Shown here: piece by piece, positions 34,560 to 46,980 of the stretch
Position numbering within the stretch: position 1 is the first letter of the stretch
Layout of the letters: each line of letters starts with the position of its first letter
Assembly (NCBI GenBank): GCA_013397115.1
Contig: VWZW01001070.1
Span: forward strand, 42,499-106,498
Direction: 5' to 3'
DNA length: 64,000 nucleotides
DNA from: Edolisoma coerulescens
Lineage: Eukaryota; Chordata; Aves; Passeriformes; Campephagidae
Position numbers and translations under genes: made by a program
The notes under the pieces: generated by a model
Seen by the model: only the letters and a program-made list of their open reading frames with translations
What the model was told of the DNA's origin: nothing
The model's database searches: none

Positions 34560-34690
34560 GGCACCCCGAGGGCATTTATTTAGAAATGAATAAAAAAGAG
34601 TAAAATATAGATTTTTATATATATATCACTATCCTTTGCTACTCGTAACACAATGTACAGTCTGCAACCTGATTTGGGAAGAAAATACAG
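34560..34690 (-). other. Second 3'UTR-like tail, minus strand
   Basis: Minus-strand sequence reads through a ta-rich tract (tatatatataaaaatc) to AAATAAATGCCC (complement of 34575-34580). It resembles a transcript end 1.4 kb upstream of the 33.1-kb tail, so the two could be alternative ends of one RNA. Confidence 0.3.
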
Positions 34691-34857
34691 TCCTGGGCAG
34701 GAGCAGTGGGGATGGAGGGAAAAGGGACTCAACGTCTCCATTGTCTGTGCATTCACTGGGTTCAATGGCTTTGTCCTCTCTGGGGCTCGGGGTCCCTCAG
34801 GGACAGGCAGCTCAGGGGTTCTGCACCCCCACGCTCCCCCCACGGAGCCAAATCCTC

Positions 34858-34968
34858 CCTGGGAGCGAGGATCGAATCCTTGCTGGGAATGAGGATTGAA
34901 TCCTTACTGGGAATGAGGATCAGACCCTCCCTGGATTACAAGGATCAGATCCTCCCTGGGAGTGAGTC
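34858..34968. repeat. About 30-bp degenerate tandem repeat
   Basis: Repeats of ctgggaatgaggatcgaatc-like units with decay toward the right. Confidence 0.75.
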
Positions 34969-35460
34969 CCACGCTGGATTGTCGGGCTGAGAGAGGGATG
35001 GCCACACGTGGAATGTGCTCCCTGCCCTGGCTTGGGTGGATGAGGAATTCCCGGCCCCGGCTGCCTCTGGAGCCGAGGTGGGAGCTGGCCATGCCCCATC
35101 ACCCCTGCCAGGAGCTGTGGGAATGTGTTTCTGCACGGCTGCTGCTGACTGATGGAGTGTAAGTGGAATTTGATGCAGTTGGAGTGGCCCCAGCCACGGG
35201 AATAGATTTCTGCAGCAGTGCAGGGGTGACCAGGGCACTGCAAGGGATTTGATTTCCTTGGATTCGCTTGGCTTGTGCTGCTGTCAGCTGTAAACAAGCC
35301 AGGAAACAAATACAGGATCTGATCTTTCCAAACTGTTGCTGGACGTTGGGCTGGAGGAGGGATTTTGGCAGGGACAGGTGATGGGCATTGCCTGGAACGT
35401 GACGGAATTATGGCTCTGGAGTTGTGAGAATTGCACATTTACAGAAACACTTCCAGGCTG

Positions 35461-35630
35461 GCTGTCCAGAGCAGCTGTGGCTGCTCCACCCCTGGCAGTG
35501 TCCAAGGCCAGGCTGGACGGGGCTGGGAGCACCCTGGGACAGTGGAAGGTGTAGGGGAGAGGAACCGGATGGGCTTTAAGGTCCCTCCCACCCCAAACCA
35601 TTCCAACCCAAAGCATTCCATGATTTTATG
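35461..35630 (+). mobile_element. CR1 LINE 3' end, type A
   Basis: Sense: 'gtccagagcagctgtggctg', 'gggctttaaggtccctccca' and tail 'ccaaagcattccatgatttt' with an extra partial copy of the tail word. Confidence 0.9.
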
Positions 35631-36595
35631 ATTATTCTCGGATTTGTGATGAATTCAGGCAAGAATTCACCTGTGAGGGAGCTGCCCATGCCCCCACAGG
35701 GGTGGGAGCTGCCTTGGCTTTCACCTGGTGCAGTTGGTTTGCCTGGACAAGCCCAGCAGTGCTTGTGGCTCCCCTCACCCCTCAGCTCGGTGCTCACACC
35801 CACAGCTCGCTCAGGGTCGGCTCTCCTGGCTGAGTTTTCTTCGGCCCCATCATTAACAAAATCAGAATAAATTTATTTAACCAAGCTGAGGTTTGGGAAA
35901 TCCTATAAAAATGATTTGTTTACAGTTAAGGTGCGTGTGTGGGACGTTCTTTAGAGAGAGGGGCATATCTGGAGTTTTTGATACCTTGGATCCCAGGGCA
36001 TCTCGTGTCCTTGCTCCCCTTGGATCACTGGTGTGGCTCTCGCTCAACTCTGGAAACATCCTGGAATTGTTTAGGATTACCTGGCCTTTTTCACTGTTCC
36101 CTGGACCCCACTCAAACCCCTCCATTTGTTGGTTGATTTTTATTCTTCCCCATATTTAATTTAATGGTTCTGCCTCACTTTCTGCAGGAAATGAGAAGGG
36201 AAGGCCAATATTTGCCATGAATGAAAATGGAAATTCTTAAGTCAACACCCTGGGCCAGCCCTCCCTCTCTGCTACACAAACCCAGCAGGGTTTGCTTTGT
36301 TTAAAGCACCGAGGTTTGCACCTCTCTGATTTTGTATTTATTTTAATGAGAGCATTTGAGGGTTGTGGGTGGTTGGCTCCCACAGCACACGTGTCAAAGC
36401 TGGCAGGTTCGCTGATCGAGAGAACAGTTTTAGACTGGATTCACCTCAGCCATTTATTCTGCAAGAAAAGGAGCACTGGGCTGTTGCCAAAGGGCTTTTT
36501 TAGCATTTAAGGGATTGAAATGAACGGGAAATATTGGTTTTCATTCATCAGCCTTGTGTAAAATGGGCCTCGGGTTAGATTTTCCAAGGCAATAT

Positions 36596-36668
36596 GATGG
36601 AATGGTTGGAAATGCTGATTTTGGAGGCCTTTCCCAACCTTAGTGATTCTGTGATCCTTTGTGATTCT
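36596..36668 (+). mobile_element. CR1 LINE 3' tail fragment
   Basis: 'ttttggaggcctttcccaac' followed by 'cttagtgattctgtgatcct', the last 70 bp of a CR1. Confidence 0.75.
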
Positions 36669-37329
36669 GGGAGTCACAGGAACACCCGGGGGTCAGGCTC
36701 CAGCTGTCCCACAGTGAGCTCTCCCCGTGTGCTCTCTTCTCTTGCTTTAAGCTGATTTTAGCACACCAACCCTGTTTAAATTGCCATTTCCTCAGACTCT
36801 TCCACTGGGAATCCCCCAGGCTGTGCTGCATTCCCTGGGAAGTGGAAATTCCCTGCCAGCCTGCCGGGCTCTGGAACCACAGCCTGGGAGCTCCAGGGAA
36901 CTCTGGCCTTTGTCTGCAGGGCTCACAGGGGGAAGAGGGGACCCTGGAGCCTGCACAGGGATGACAGGGAAGGAGTGGGATTGCTGGGTTGGCTTGGGTG
37001 GGCACCGCATCCCAGGGCATCCCAACAAAACCCAACTGCATCCCAGGGCATCCCAGTGCATCCCAGCTGTCCCCTCGTCCCTCAGTGCTGCCGTTGTTCC
37101 CCACCAGCACTAATTCTCAACATGGATTAGATTCCCGTGGGAGAAGGGCTGTGGTGTTTGTTCCAGCAGCAGCCCTGGCTCAGGAGCTCTGTGTCCCTGG
37201 GCAGGAGGAGCCCGGGCTCCCTTCGTGCCCCTTTAATGCTTCCCTGACCTTGTTTGCCTGTAAGGAGCTTTGCCTCGGGAGCTGCAATTCCAGGGAGCGA
37301 TTCCTGTGGGCAGGAGGAGCTGGGCAGGG

Positions 37330-37391
37330 TGATTGATTCCTGCTGGGTGATTGATTCCTGCTGGGTGATTGATTGATTCCTGCTGGGTGAT
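37330..37391. repeat. gattgattcctgctgggt tandem repeat, 3 copies
   Basis: Units of 18 and 22 bp (one with an extra gatt) immediately before a type B CR1. Confidence 0.9.
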
Positions 37392-37435
37392 CCAGTCCTG
37401 GGGTCAGAGCTGGGACCCTCAGGACAAGACAGACC

Positions 37436-37890
37436 CTGAGGGGCTGGAGCGTGTCCAGGACAGGGAATGGAGCTGGGAAGGGGCTGGAGCCCCAGGAGAG
37501 GCTGAAGCAGCTGGGAAAGGGGCTCAGCCTGGAGCAAAGGAGGCTCAGGGGGGCCCTTGTGGCTCTGCACAAGTCCCTGACAGGAGGGGGCAGCCGGGGG
37601 GGTCGGGCTCGGCTGCCAGGGAACAGGGACAGGAGGAGAGGGAATGGCCTCAGGCTGGGCCGGGGGAGGCTCAGGGTGGACACCAGCAGGAATTTCTGCA
37701 TGGAAAGGGTGGCCAGGCCTTGGCAGGGGCTGCCCAGGGAGGTTTGGAGTGCCCATCCCTGGAGGTGTCCCAGGAAGGGCTGGAGGTGGCACTGAGTGCT
37801 CTGGGCTGGGGACAAGGTGGGGATTGGGCACAGGCTGGGCTCGGTGATCCTGGAGGGCTTTTCCAACCTCACTGACCCTGGGATTCTGTT
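37436..37890 (+). mobile_element. CR1 LINE 3' end, type B, near complete
   Basis: Sense copy from 'ctgaggggctggagcgtgtc' through 'gacaggagggggcagccggg' and 'ccctggaggtgtcccaggaa' to tail 'tgaccctgggattctgtttg'. Open antisense frames of up to 310 codons across it are CR1 shadows. Confidence 0.95.
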
Positions 37891-38464
37891 TGGACCTCAC
37901 AAATGTGCTGGAGATTCTCAAAATACTGGATTTTGTTGTTAAAAAGATTTGAGGAACAGCTGTTTTGCAGCCCCCTGTGGGATGATGGATTAAGGGTCTT
38001 TGTGGGTCTCTCCAGGACTGAAGGAGCCCAGTTCCCTCCCTGGCCCTCGGCAGCATCACTGGGAGCTTTGTTCCGGATCGTTATCAGTGTTATCACAGCA
38101 ATGGTGTGGCTGGGGTCACCGGGGGATGCACAAACACAGAACTCAGTAAATGCTCCTGTCCCACACCGGCTCTGGCGACGGGAGAGCCTCGTCAACACCC
38201 TGGGCCACCCGCGGGGAAGGAAAAACGAGATCAAATCCCCGGGAAAGCTCCTTTCCCCCTGTCACAACGAGCAATGCTGTTAACAGGATTTCTGATGGAT
38301 GTTTTATTCCCTCTCCTCGCAGTCTGCTGCCAGTGAAAGCCCCGCTTTGCCACAGTTTGTGCGTTTACTTGAGGGTGTACAGGGAGCCCGGCCGAGCTGC
38401 ACAAACGCACTGAGGGAACGGGCAAAAAGGCCCATCAGGGTCAAATATCGGGAAAGGGAAGGGG

Positions 38465-38524
38465 TTCCAGAGCCAGGGAAGGGATTCCAGAGCCAGGGAA
38501 GGGATTCCAGAGCCAGGGAAGCAG
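38465..38524. repeat. 20-bp tandem repeat, 3 copies
   Basis: Unit ttccagagccagggaaggga, three nearly perfect copies. Confidence 0.95.
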
Positions 38525-38714
38525 TTCAGGGCCGGCCCCGCTGAGCCCCGGGTGGTGACAGGACAGAGCTCCTGGGCCGCCCTGTGCTGCTGGGGCTCTG
38601 AATTCCACCCCGGGACAGCCAGGGCTGGCTCCAGCACGCTGGGATTTCCCTCATTTCCCTGGCCAGGAGGGGCTGGAGAGGCTTTTATGGAGCATGGAGT
38701 GCTCTGCAGGCACA

Positions 38715-38836
38715 GGCAAGGCCAGGCTGGAGGGGCTTGGAGCAGCCTGGGATGGTGGGAGGCGTCCCTGCCCGTGGCAGGGGTGGCACTGGGTGGGATT
38801 TAGGGTCCCCCCAAACCCAACCCAGTCTGGGATTCT
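38715..38836 (+). mobile_element. CR1 LINE 3' tail, type A
   Basis: Sense: 'caaggccaggctggaggggc', 'gcagcctgggatggtgggag' and tail 'acccagtctgggattctaac'. Confidence 0.88.
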
Positions 38837-38945
38837 AACATGAAGAGGGAGCACCTTTGGAATATTGAACTGTTTGGGCATTGGCCATGTGATCTGGGGA
38901 ATTCCAGCAGCACCTTGGAAAGGATGTTGGGCAGAGACAGGGGTT

Positions 38946-39099
38946 CATTTTTATTTTATTTTATTTTATTTTATATTTTATTTTATTTTATTTTATTTTA
39001 TTTTATTTTATTTTATTTTATTTTATTTTATTTTATATTTTATTTCATTTTTATTTTATTTTATGTTATTTTATTTTACTTTACTTTACTTTACTTTAC
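38946..39099. repeat. (TTTTA)n microsatellite
   Basis: About 150 bp of ttttattttatttta with occasional breaks, grading into tttac units at the right end. Confidence 0.97.
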
Positions 39100-39559
39100 C
39101 TTTTTTGTTTCAAACCTCTGAGCCAGGCCCTGCCATTGGCCACTGCCACCTCCCTGGAGAGCTGCTGGAGCTCCGGCTCGCCCAGGCTCCCCTCGGTGTG
39201 CCAGGCAGGGATCAGCCTGGACAGAGGAGGGGGAATGGCTCTTTATTCCCTCAGCTGTGCCAACGGTGCCCATTTTCCCTGGCAGAATGGCCTGATTTGA
39301 GGTTTTTCCCTCTGGAGATGCCTCTCCTGGCAGTGCCATGGCTCCCCAGGAATGCCTTTGCCTCATTTCTCCCTTTCCAAGTCCTGCCCTGGAGAGGTGG
39401 AGCTGCTCCTGGAGCAGCCTCCTCCCCATCCCCTGAGCAGGGCCAGCAGCTCTGCCCCCTCTCACTGCTTTTTCTGGTTAGATAAAGATTTTAAACCAAA
39501 TCTCTCCTTTAAATCGTGTCCCTCACTCGGCAGCCAGGGAGCTGTGAAACATTGGGGGG

Positions 39560-39840
39560 GGCTTAGAGCAAGTTATTAACACGGTGAGATTATTGTGTTT
39601 ATTCCAATTTCACTGCTCACAGCTCAGCACAAAGCCAGCACCGCTCCATAATTCCTAATAAATCACCTTAAAAACACACTTTCATTACTTGTCTGCAAGT
39701 GTTTTTGTTTTTCTAGGCTATTTTTAGCTCTAATCTCCGCTGCATCATTCCGGTGTTATTGTCGTGTCGGCTGCTTAGTGCCGAGCTGGGTGTTCAGGGC
39801 TTATTTATTCCTTGAAATTGTCTTATGAGATGATAATGTC
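39560..39840. promoter_or_regulatory. Candidate conserved non-coding element
   Basis: Repeat-free A+T-rich island between CR1-dense segments, with words such as ctccataattcctaataaat and ttagctctaatctccgc. Composition-based call only. Confidence 0.22.
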
Positions 39841-40194
39841 CTAAGCCTGGTGCTCTGGCTCGCCCAGGAGGAGAGATCCTGTGGAATGAGAGCAGATGGC
39901 TCCGAACCGAGGTGTTACCCAGGGCACGGCTGTACCTGCTCTGCAAAACCCTCCCTGCAGCAGCAGAGTAATTAAAACAGCAGCACAACGCAGCAGGACC
40001 TGAGGGGTTTGTGCTCGGGGCTCGGTGTGAGGCTGTGCCCCTCGGCTCCCCGATGTAAAACAGGAGGGAGGAATCCAAAGGCTGCCAGGGCAGAGGGATA
40101 TTCGATGGTTCCAGGCTCTCACAGACAAGCTGGGCTTAAATTGAGGGGCACTGCAGCATCCCAGCCCTGCCTCCAGCTGAAGGGGAGGATTTAG

Positions 40195-40420
40195 GTGGGA
40201 TATTTGGAAGGAATTGTTCCCTGGGAGGGTGGGCAGGCCCTGGCACAGGGTGCCCAGAGCAGCTGTGGCTGCCCCTGGATCCCTGGCAATGCCCAAGGCC
40301 AGGCTGGACATTGGGGCTGGGAGCAGCCTGGGACAGTGGGAGGTGTCCCTGCCCATGGCAGGGGGTGGCATGAGCTCTGAGGTCCCTCCCAGCAGAGCCC
40401 ATTCCAGGATTCCATGCGTT
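40195..40420 (+). mobile_element. CR1 LINE 3' end, type A
   Basis: Sense: 'gggatatttggaaggaattg', 'gaggtgtccctgcccatggc' and tail 'cccattccaggattccatgc'. Confidence 0.93.
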
Positions 40421-41554
40421 TTTCTGGAAGCCACAAGGCATTTGATGAGCACTGAGAAGGCCCAGGAGCGGGAACTCGAGCAGCCCCAGGTCCCCAGGAC
40501 AGCTGGAGCGGTGGCCCCACGGTGGCCGAGGTGCTCCCCGGCCCTGGTGTCCCCGAGCTGATTCCCTGCGAGCCCAGACCTGGGCAGTGCCACACCCCAG
40601 AGCTTCTGGGGGCTGGGCACTCCTTCCTTTGTGCCACCATTGGCAAAGCTGCTTCCTTTCCCCTTTCCACATCAATTCAGTGACTTTTGCGTGTTCCTAG
40701 GAAAGGTGTGCTTACTTTAATTAGGCAAATTGTGAATGCCAAATTACAGCCTGGCCCATTGAATCTGCTATTCTGCCTCTGCCCATTGCTGTAGAGCAAT
40801 ATTCCGCTTTGGGAAGGCATTTAAACCTCTTCTCAGTGATTTATATGTTTTTATGCTCTGTTTACACTGATCTCTATTAGATTTGCACAGATAGAAGAGG
40901 TTTTAGGGATCACCCTCATCTCTGGGCTGAGCAGGGGCAGCACGCTGGGGAGTGCAGGGGCTGGCTGCTCTAAGGGTATTGCTAATTATGGACCATTAAT
41001 TATGCAGTTTTAAGCCTTACACACACAGACTGTCAGGTGGCTACTTGTGACAGCACCCAGGGACTGTGCTCAGCCCGTGCTGTTCATCCCTGCCCTTATC
41101 TGCGGCTCTCAAATTCTCCAGGAGAGGTGAAAATTTGTCACAGAGTCGATTTAAAGCAACTTTCCTTTTATAACACGTGTGTGGGATGGAGGATTAGAAT
41201 AATAGACTCTAATTCTTATATAATGCTTTAATTTCCTGGGAAGTGCATTACAGGCAGGGCTGCTCCAGAGATGTTTTAGAGACCCAAATCCAAACCCCCT
41301 CTTTCCTCTCTCAGTCACTGTTTTCCTACTCCTTCTCACATCACTTTAACACATAACCATTTCCTGAGCCCAGACATCCTCATTTAAATTGTTACATTGT
41401 CCCTTGGGTTTTTTTTCTATCTCTTGGGGTATTTTTCTCTCTGTTGGGGCATTTTTTATCTGTTTCCCTGTGACTGCACTGGAGCACCAGGCCAGCCCCT
41501 GTGCTGGATCTCTCTCCCAGCCCTTTTGGAGCAGATGTGACCAGCGCTAGCTGT

Positions 41555-41646
41555 GAGCAGTATGAGGGTGCTGGGAGCAGTCTGAGGGTGCTGGAAGCAG
41601 TCTGGGGGTGCTGGGAGCAGTCTGGGGATGCTGGGAGCAGTCTGGT
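41555..41646. repeat. 20-bp tandem repeat, about 4.5 copies
   Basis: Unit tctgagggtgctgggagcag with single-base variants, in exact 20-bp register. Confidence 0.95.
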
Positions 41647-43257
41647 GCAGCTGGATGAGCTCTGCAGGACACCAATGGGCAACTGCTCCTTGGAAGTCCT
41701 TAAGAATAATGGAGGGAAAGCTGCTCCTGGAGGTGTTCAAACCCCATCTCCATTTGGGATGATTTTTCCCCCTCCCTAGGAATTCCAGTCTTTCCTAGGA
41801 TGTTGGAGGTCAAAGGAACCATAAAGAGCATCTCCCCACCACCCTGAGCTGGGTGAGCAGCCCCAGGGGGCCGTGGCCCTTCGGGGCTGCTCACTGCAGG
41901 AGGGATGGGAGAGTTGGGATGCTCTGGTGGAATTCCAGCTCAGAGAAGGAGGAGGGTTGGCCAGGCTTCCTCAGGAAGCCACAGAAAGTACACAGAGCCC
42001 AAGGAACCTGAATCTTTCAGCATCTGCTGCAGCCCCCTGGAAGGTCACTGGGATGGTCACATTTTATGGGGCAGCTCCTCTGTGTCCCAGCGTGAAGAGA
42101 TTTCTGAAGTTAATTACGAAATCTTTGCCATTAAATATTCAGGAACACTTATTTTTGAGTACCTCAGGTTTAATTTAGGTTCCTTGAAATTTTAATATCT
42201 GACTTTAATATTTAATGCTGCCCTGAGATGGGTGTAGGAATTTAAAGTCTATGCTTTGAATGAAAGGAGTCCTGGATTTCTTTATGGAAAAGGCTGAGAT
42301 GGAGAGTTGAGGAAAGGGCCTGCCTTGAAAGGATCCAACTCTTTCTTCTTTCACCCTACACATGTGTATTTTATGTGTAGGGGCACTGTAGGGCTCTCCC
42401 TGCTCTAATTAAGGCCTCTCATTTATTAAAATATCTTTAACATGTTTGCAGCACCGTACCAAAACCGAGAAGTATTATGGTAATTTTTGAGGTTATTTTT
42501 TTCTTCTGGGAGGGGGATTAGCTGCCCAATTAACACACACCGTTAATTTGTGAGCTGCACTAGAAGTGAAACGAGGAACACAGGACTTGTGGAATTATTC
42601 AGGAATCTGCATTAGAGTCAAAATGCACAGGAACACTTGGAAAGGTCCCGTGAGCTGCTGGGGCTCGGTGTTTGAGAGCCGCAGGCAAGGCTGGAGCTGG
42701 GTGAGCCCGGGGATGAGAAGGGCTCCTGGGCAGGACAGGGTGTGAGGAGGAGTTGTGCCCGGATCAGAGGGCAAAGGGAAAAGCTCTGGGAAGGCTGTGG
42801 AGCCAGGGCTGGGTGTCACAGAGGAGGAGAATGAGTGTGAACGTGGGAACAGCAGCAGGACAGGGACAGTCACAGAGAGGCTGGGAAAAGCAGCTCGGGC
42901 CAGTCCTGCTCCTGCAATTCCCGGTGCCAGAGCTCTTTGTGGCCACAATTTATGCACTCAGATGTTCCCTCTCAGATGTTCCCTCACAGCTTTTCCTGCC
43001 CCATTTCCATGGCCTGAGCTCCGGGGCCATTTTCCACAGGGGATAACAGCCTGCCCAGGCTCTCCCGGGTTATCCCGACTCTGTGAGGCACAGCTGGAGC
43101 AGGACTGTCCCCACAGATCTCCCACCTCCCTCTGGCTGAGCCATCCTTTGTGACAACGAGATGAATTGTCAGATGTGCAAACACCAAAGGCGTTTTAAAT
43201 CCCTGGCAAATGTCTGCACACAGCGCTCAGAGGGAGCTTCCTCAAAGGTTGGAGCCG

Positions 43258-43545
43258 GGGGGAATCGGCCTCTGCTCCCAGGGAACAGGGACAGGAGGAG
43301 AGGAAATGGCCTCAGGCTGGGCCAGGGGAGGTTTAGGTTGGATATTGGGGAAATTTTTCATGGAAAGGGTGGTCAGGCACTGGCACAGCTGCCCAGGGCA
43401 GGGGTGAGTCCCCATCCCTGTGGGATTTAACAGCCACGTGGAGGTGGCACCTGGGGACGTGGGGCAGTGGTGGCCTTGGCAGGGCTGGGGGACGGCTGGA
43501 TTTGAGAATCTCAGAGGGCTTTCCCAACCTAAACAACTCCGTGTT
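43258..43545 (+). mobile_element. CR1 LINE 3' end, type B
   Basis: Sense: 'cagggaacagggacaggagg', 'gaaatggcctcaggctgggc', 'ggtggccttggcagggctgg' and 'agggctttcccaacctaaac'. Confidence 0.92.
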
Positions 43546-43660
43546 CCATGGGATGTATCTTATTCATTGCAAAGGAGAGGAGGCCAGGTGTCAGCTCTGG
43601 CGTTTAAACCCTGCAGCTGGGGCTCAACTGCTGTGGATCCCTTCCAGGGAAATATTTAAT

Positions 43661-43768
43661 TCCACTCCATTCCATTCCATTCCACTCCACTCCACTCCAC
43701 TCCATTCCATTCCATTCCATTCCATTCCATTCCATTCCATTCCATTCCATTCCATTCCATTCCATTCC
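43661..43768. repeat. (ATTCC)n satellite-like repeat
   Basis: About 108 bp of attcc/actcc pentamers. Its complement (ggaat)n gives the repeating NGMEW-type open frames on the minus strand, which are not genes. Confidence 0.97.
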
Positions 43769-45221
43769 CCTTTTCCCGAGGATGCCCACCCTGCAGAGCC
43801 ACCCTGCTGTTTCCCAGGGGCTGTGGGGCAGCAGGATGTTCCTGCACAGGCAGGCTCGAGGTGGGACAAGGGTGAACGTGGCTTCCAGAGCACAGAAAAT
43901 GTGATTTTGTAACAGAACTGGAGGCAAACTCTGTTCTCACTCCTGTGGCAACTTTTCTAAAGGATCCTGGATGGGGATTTGTCCCTTTGGGAAGATGCAG
44001 CTCAGAGAAGGGAAGATGGGGAGTAGGAGCAGTTCAGGGCTCCAGAAGTGACAAAGGAGGGAAGAGTGCCGGGCCTGCTGATGGAAATTCATTAGCTGCT
44101 GGCTGAATAAGGAGCTGTGAATCTCTCTGAACGTAAGAGCGCTGCCAGCTTGCAAAGGAGCAGATGTGCTCACAAGATGGATAGTTGCAAATAGTCAAAA
44201 TACTGGTTTTTGGGGTTGTTTTTTTTGCTTTAGTGATTATCTTTTTTCATCTAAAATAAATCCAGATTGTGCATAGGCTGGAAAACAAAATAACAATATT
44301 TGGAGAGTGGGAGTGTTTATTTAACAGGTGGCTTATTTAGCAAATGGTTTACTCCTACAAAAATAATATTCCTGCAGGATCCTGCAGCAGTGATTGGGAA
44401 CATCTGAGAGCAGGAAGGCGTTTTGGGGGGTGATTGCTTCGTGCGGGCTCGGGGTGGGCTGGTTTAATTAAGAACATCTGCAGGAGCACTTTGCTGAGTG
44501 CATTTGCATCTCTAATTGGCTGGGAGGTGGGTGCTGGGCCCTGGAGTCACCCCTTCCCTGGGAACGGGGGACACCCAGGGATGGGTCTGCAGGGACACCG
44601 GGATGTTCCCCACAGCAGGGTGTTATCCCTGTTATTGCCAGGAATTTATCCCATAGAGGGAAAGAGCAGGACGATGCCCTGGTGGGAAAGGGGAAGGGCA
44701 GGAGCTGAGCTGGAGGAGCAATCCCAGCCCTCCCCAGCGTTTTCCCCAAGGCTGGTTGTTGGTGCAGGTCGCTCTCGGCCCCTCGGTCACCAACTCCAGC
44801 CTTGGAGTTTGCAGCAAGTTTTGAGGGATTTGGGGAATTTGAGGGCCTTGGGTTTGCAGGACGATGGTGTCCCCATGGCTGGGGCCAGGGACCTGCCCGG
44901 CTCCCCCCGAGAGCGCAGCCAGGCCCTGCCCCACACCAGAGCTGTGCTTGTATTTCAGGTATTTATATTGATATCAGATATTCTCCACGCTGGCTGTGAT
45001 CACTGCACTGGAACCTGGGCTCAGAGCTGTTTAATAACAACACTTTGAGCAGTCAGGGGATAATTACACACAGATCTGGCTCCCTCCAAGGCCTGGCTTT
45101 GTTTTCAGCTGGTGCCTCTCGACATTTAGCAAATACAAATGACTCCACGGTGTGGGTTTTTTCCCCCTAAACATTCTTTATTCTCATTAACCCTTCCAAA
45201 GGCACTGTCCATCATCACTGG

Positions 45222-45272
45222 AGGATCCTTAAGGTCCCTTCCAGCCCAAACCACTCTGTGATTCCATGATAA
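45222..45272 (+). mobile_element. CR1 LINE tail fragment
   Basis: 'ccttaaggtcccttccagcc' followed by 'accactctgtgattccatga', the final 50 bp of a CR1. Confidence 0.72.
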
Positions 45273-46189
45273 AGTCACTGGTACTGAGCAGTGCCTGCAT
45301 CACAACCCCACAGGGTGTGGTTTGGTTCTGCTTTTCTGCCTCAGCCTGTGGAAAGAATTTTTTTCCGAACTATTTGTAATCTATTGGAATATTAAAGCAC
45401 TTGTCAGAACTCCCAGGTTTTTCCAGAGGTGTGAGCGTTAAATGCAGGTCAAGTGCCTTTGATGACAGAAGTAATGAACACAATAAAGCGATTCTCAGAT
45501 TAGAGCAGCCCTAATTCGTGCCATTCATTTGAGGTCTCCCCCCAGTGTTTATATGATTTGTCATTTACAGCAGTGATGCCATGATTTTGGGTGGGAGAGG
45601 ATTAGAAATTGGGGAAGTTTTGGAATGGGGGAAAGGCTGGGTTGTTTTTTGCCTGGACTGGCCAAACCAACCCTTCTGGAGGAGATCCCTGCGGAAGGGG
45701 CCAAGATGCCAAACAGGAGAGGAGGAGCCTGGCAGCAACCCTGGCAGCTTCCCCCATGTGGCAAAAGAATTCAGCCATTCCAGCATCAGCTGGATGAGGA
45801 AGCTGGGAGAGGAATTATGATTCCAGATCACAGTTCTGAGAAAAATGAACACATTTGGAACGCTCGGAGCAAGGTCCTGTTCTCCGTCGGGATCTCAGCT
45901 GAGAACAAAGCCAGGACCTGCACTCAAACCCTGCTCCCTCCATCCTCTGGGGAACCCTCCTGCCCCTCTCTGGGGAGGCCGTGGAGCTGGGGCCGAGGGG
46001 AGCAGCTCCTGCTGCCAGAGCAGACCTGCCCGGAGCCCTGCACGTGCTGGATCCCATCTCAGATGCATTTCAGTGAAAATTCCCTCCTCCCTCCTTGTGC
46101 TCATTAACCTTTACTGGAGTGCTAATCCCGTATTCAAACAGAAGGTCAAAGCCCTCAGCTGCTTTTTTTCCGAGGAATTAAGTGTCTGA

Positions 46190-46330
46190 TCCGCAATCTT
46201 GTGGAGGGAAATGCCACGCCAGGAGCGCTCCTCGGAGCCTCTCGACCGCGCCGCCGCCGCCGCCGCGCTTCCCGAGGAGCGGAGTGGGAGCGGCTGCGGG
46301 AGAGGAGCCCCGAGGGTGATTAACTCCGGG
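46190..46330. promoter_or_regulatory. Small CpG-rich patch with (CCG)n
   Basis: About 140 bp with a gccgccgccgccgccgcg run near 46250 and many CpGs, isolated in single-copy DNA. Possible promoter fragment or simple GC repeat; no transcript can be assigned. Confidence 0.35.
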
Positions 46331-46455
46331 AAATTAATTCCTTAAATGCACTCTCTCACAGCGTGGCCTTTTGCAAAAAGGTGCTTAGGGCGTTGGGACA
46401 GAGAGCGAGGCACTCACGGGACAGAACGGACAGACTGGGACGGCTCAGGTGCCTT

Positions 46456-46724
46456 TTCCACTCCGTGTGACATCAGCCATTCCACTCCGTGTGACATCAG
46501 CCATTCCAAACCTGACATCAACCACTCCAAACCTGACATCAGCTATTCCAGACCCAGCATCAGCCACTCCAAACCGTGTGACATCAGCCACTCCAAACCC
46601 AGCATCAGCCATTCCAAACCTGGCATCAGCCATTCCAGACCCGACATCAGCCACTCCAAACCTGACATCAGCCATTCCAGACCTGGCATCAGCCATTCCA
46701 GACCCAACATCAGCCACTCCAAAA
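46456..46724. repeat. 21-bp minisatellite, about 13 copies
   Basis: Unit cattccaaacctgacatcagc with gac/ggc and 25-bp (extra gtgtg) variants. Both strands stay open through it (SHSKPDI-like and LEWLM-like peptides), but these are repeat translations. Confidence 0.95.
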
Positions 46725-46980
46725 CTGCCCCCGAGGGAGGCAGGACGGATGTGTCCAGCCTGGGGAGGGAAGTTTGGTTGAGCCAAAAGAACATCACGGA
46801 GCTTTTGGGTTTGTTTAGGTTGAACTCGGAGCCAGAGAAGAAGGTGGGAGCTCAGCCCTCCCTGCACAAGGAGTGACCACGTTGTCTTTGTCTGATGCTT
46901 TTTTTAGGGTCCAGGGAATGGGGTGGGAACTCAGCCTGGGCTGCAGCCTCCTCCTGCAGCCTTCCCCTTCTCCGTGGCTG

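Noticed and set aside
37127..38059. 310-codon open frame, minus strand
   Set aside because: It is an antisense translation across a type B CR1 (37436-37890) and the preceding gatt repeat; the same peptide words recur at every other CR1 copy.
43604..43940. NGMEW-repeat open frames
   Set aside because: Translation of (GGAAT)n simple repeat.
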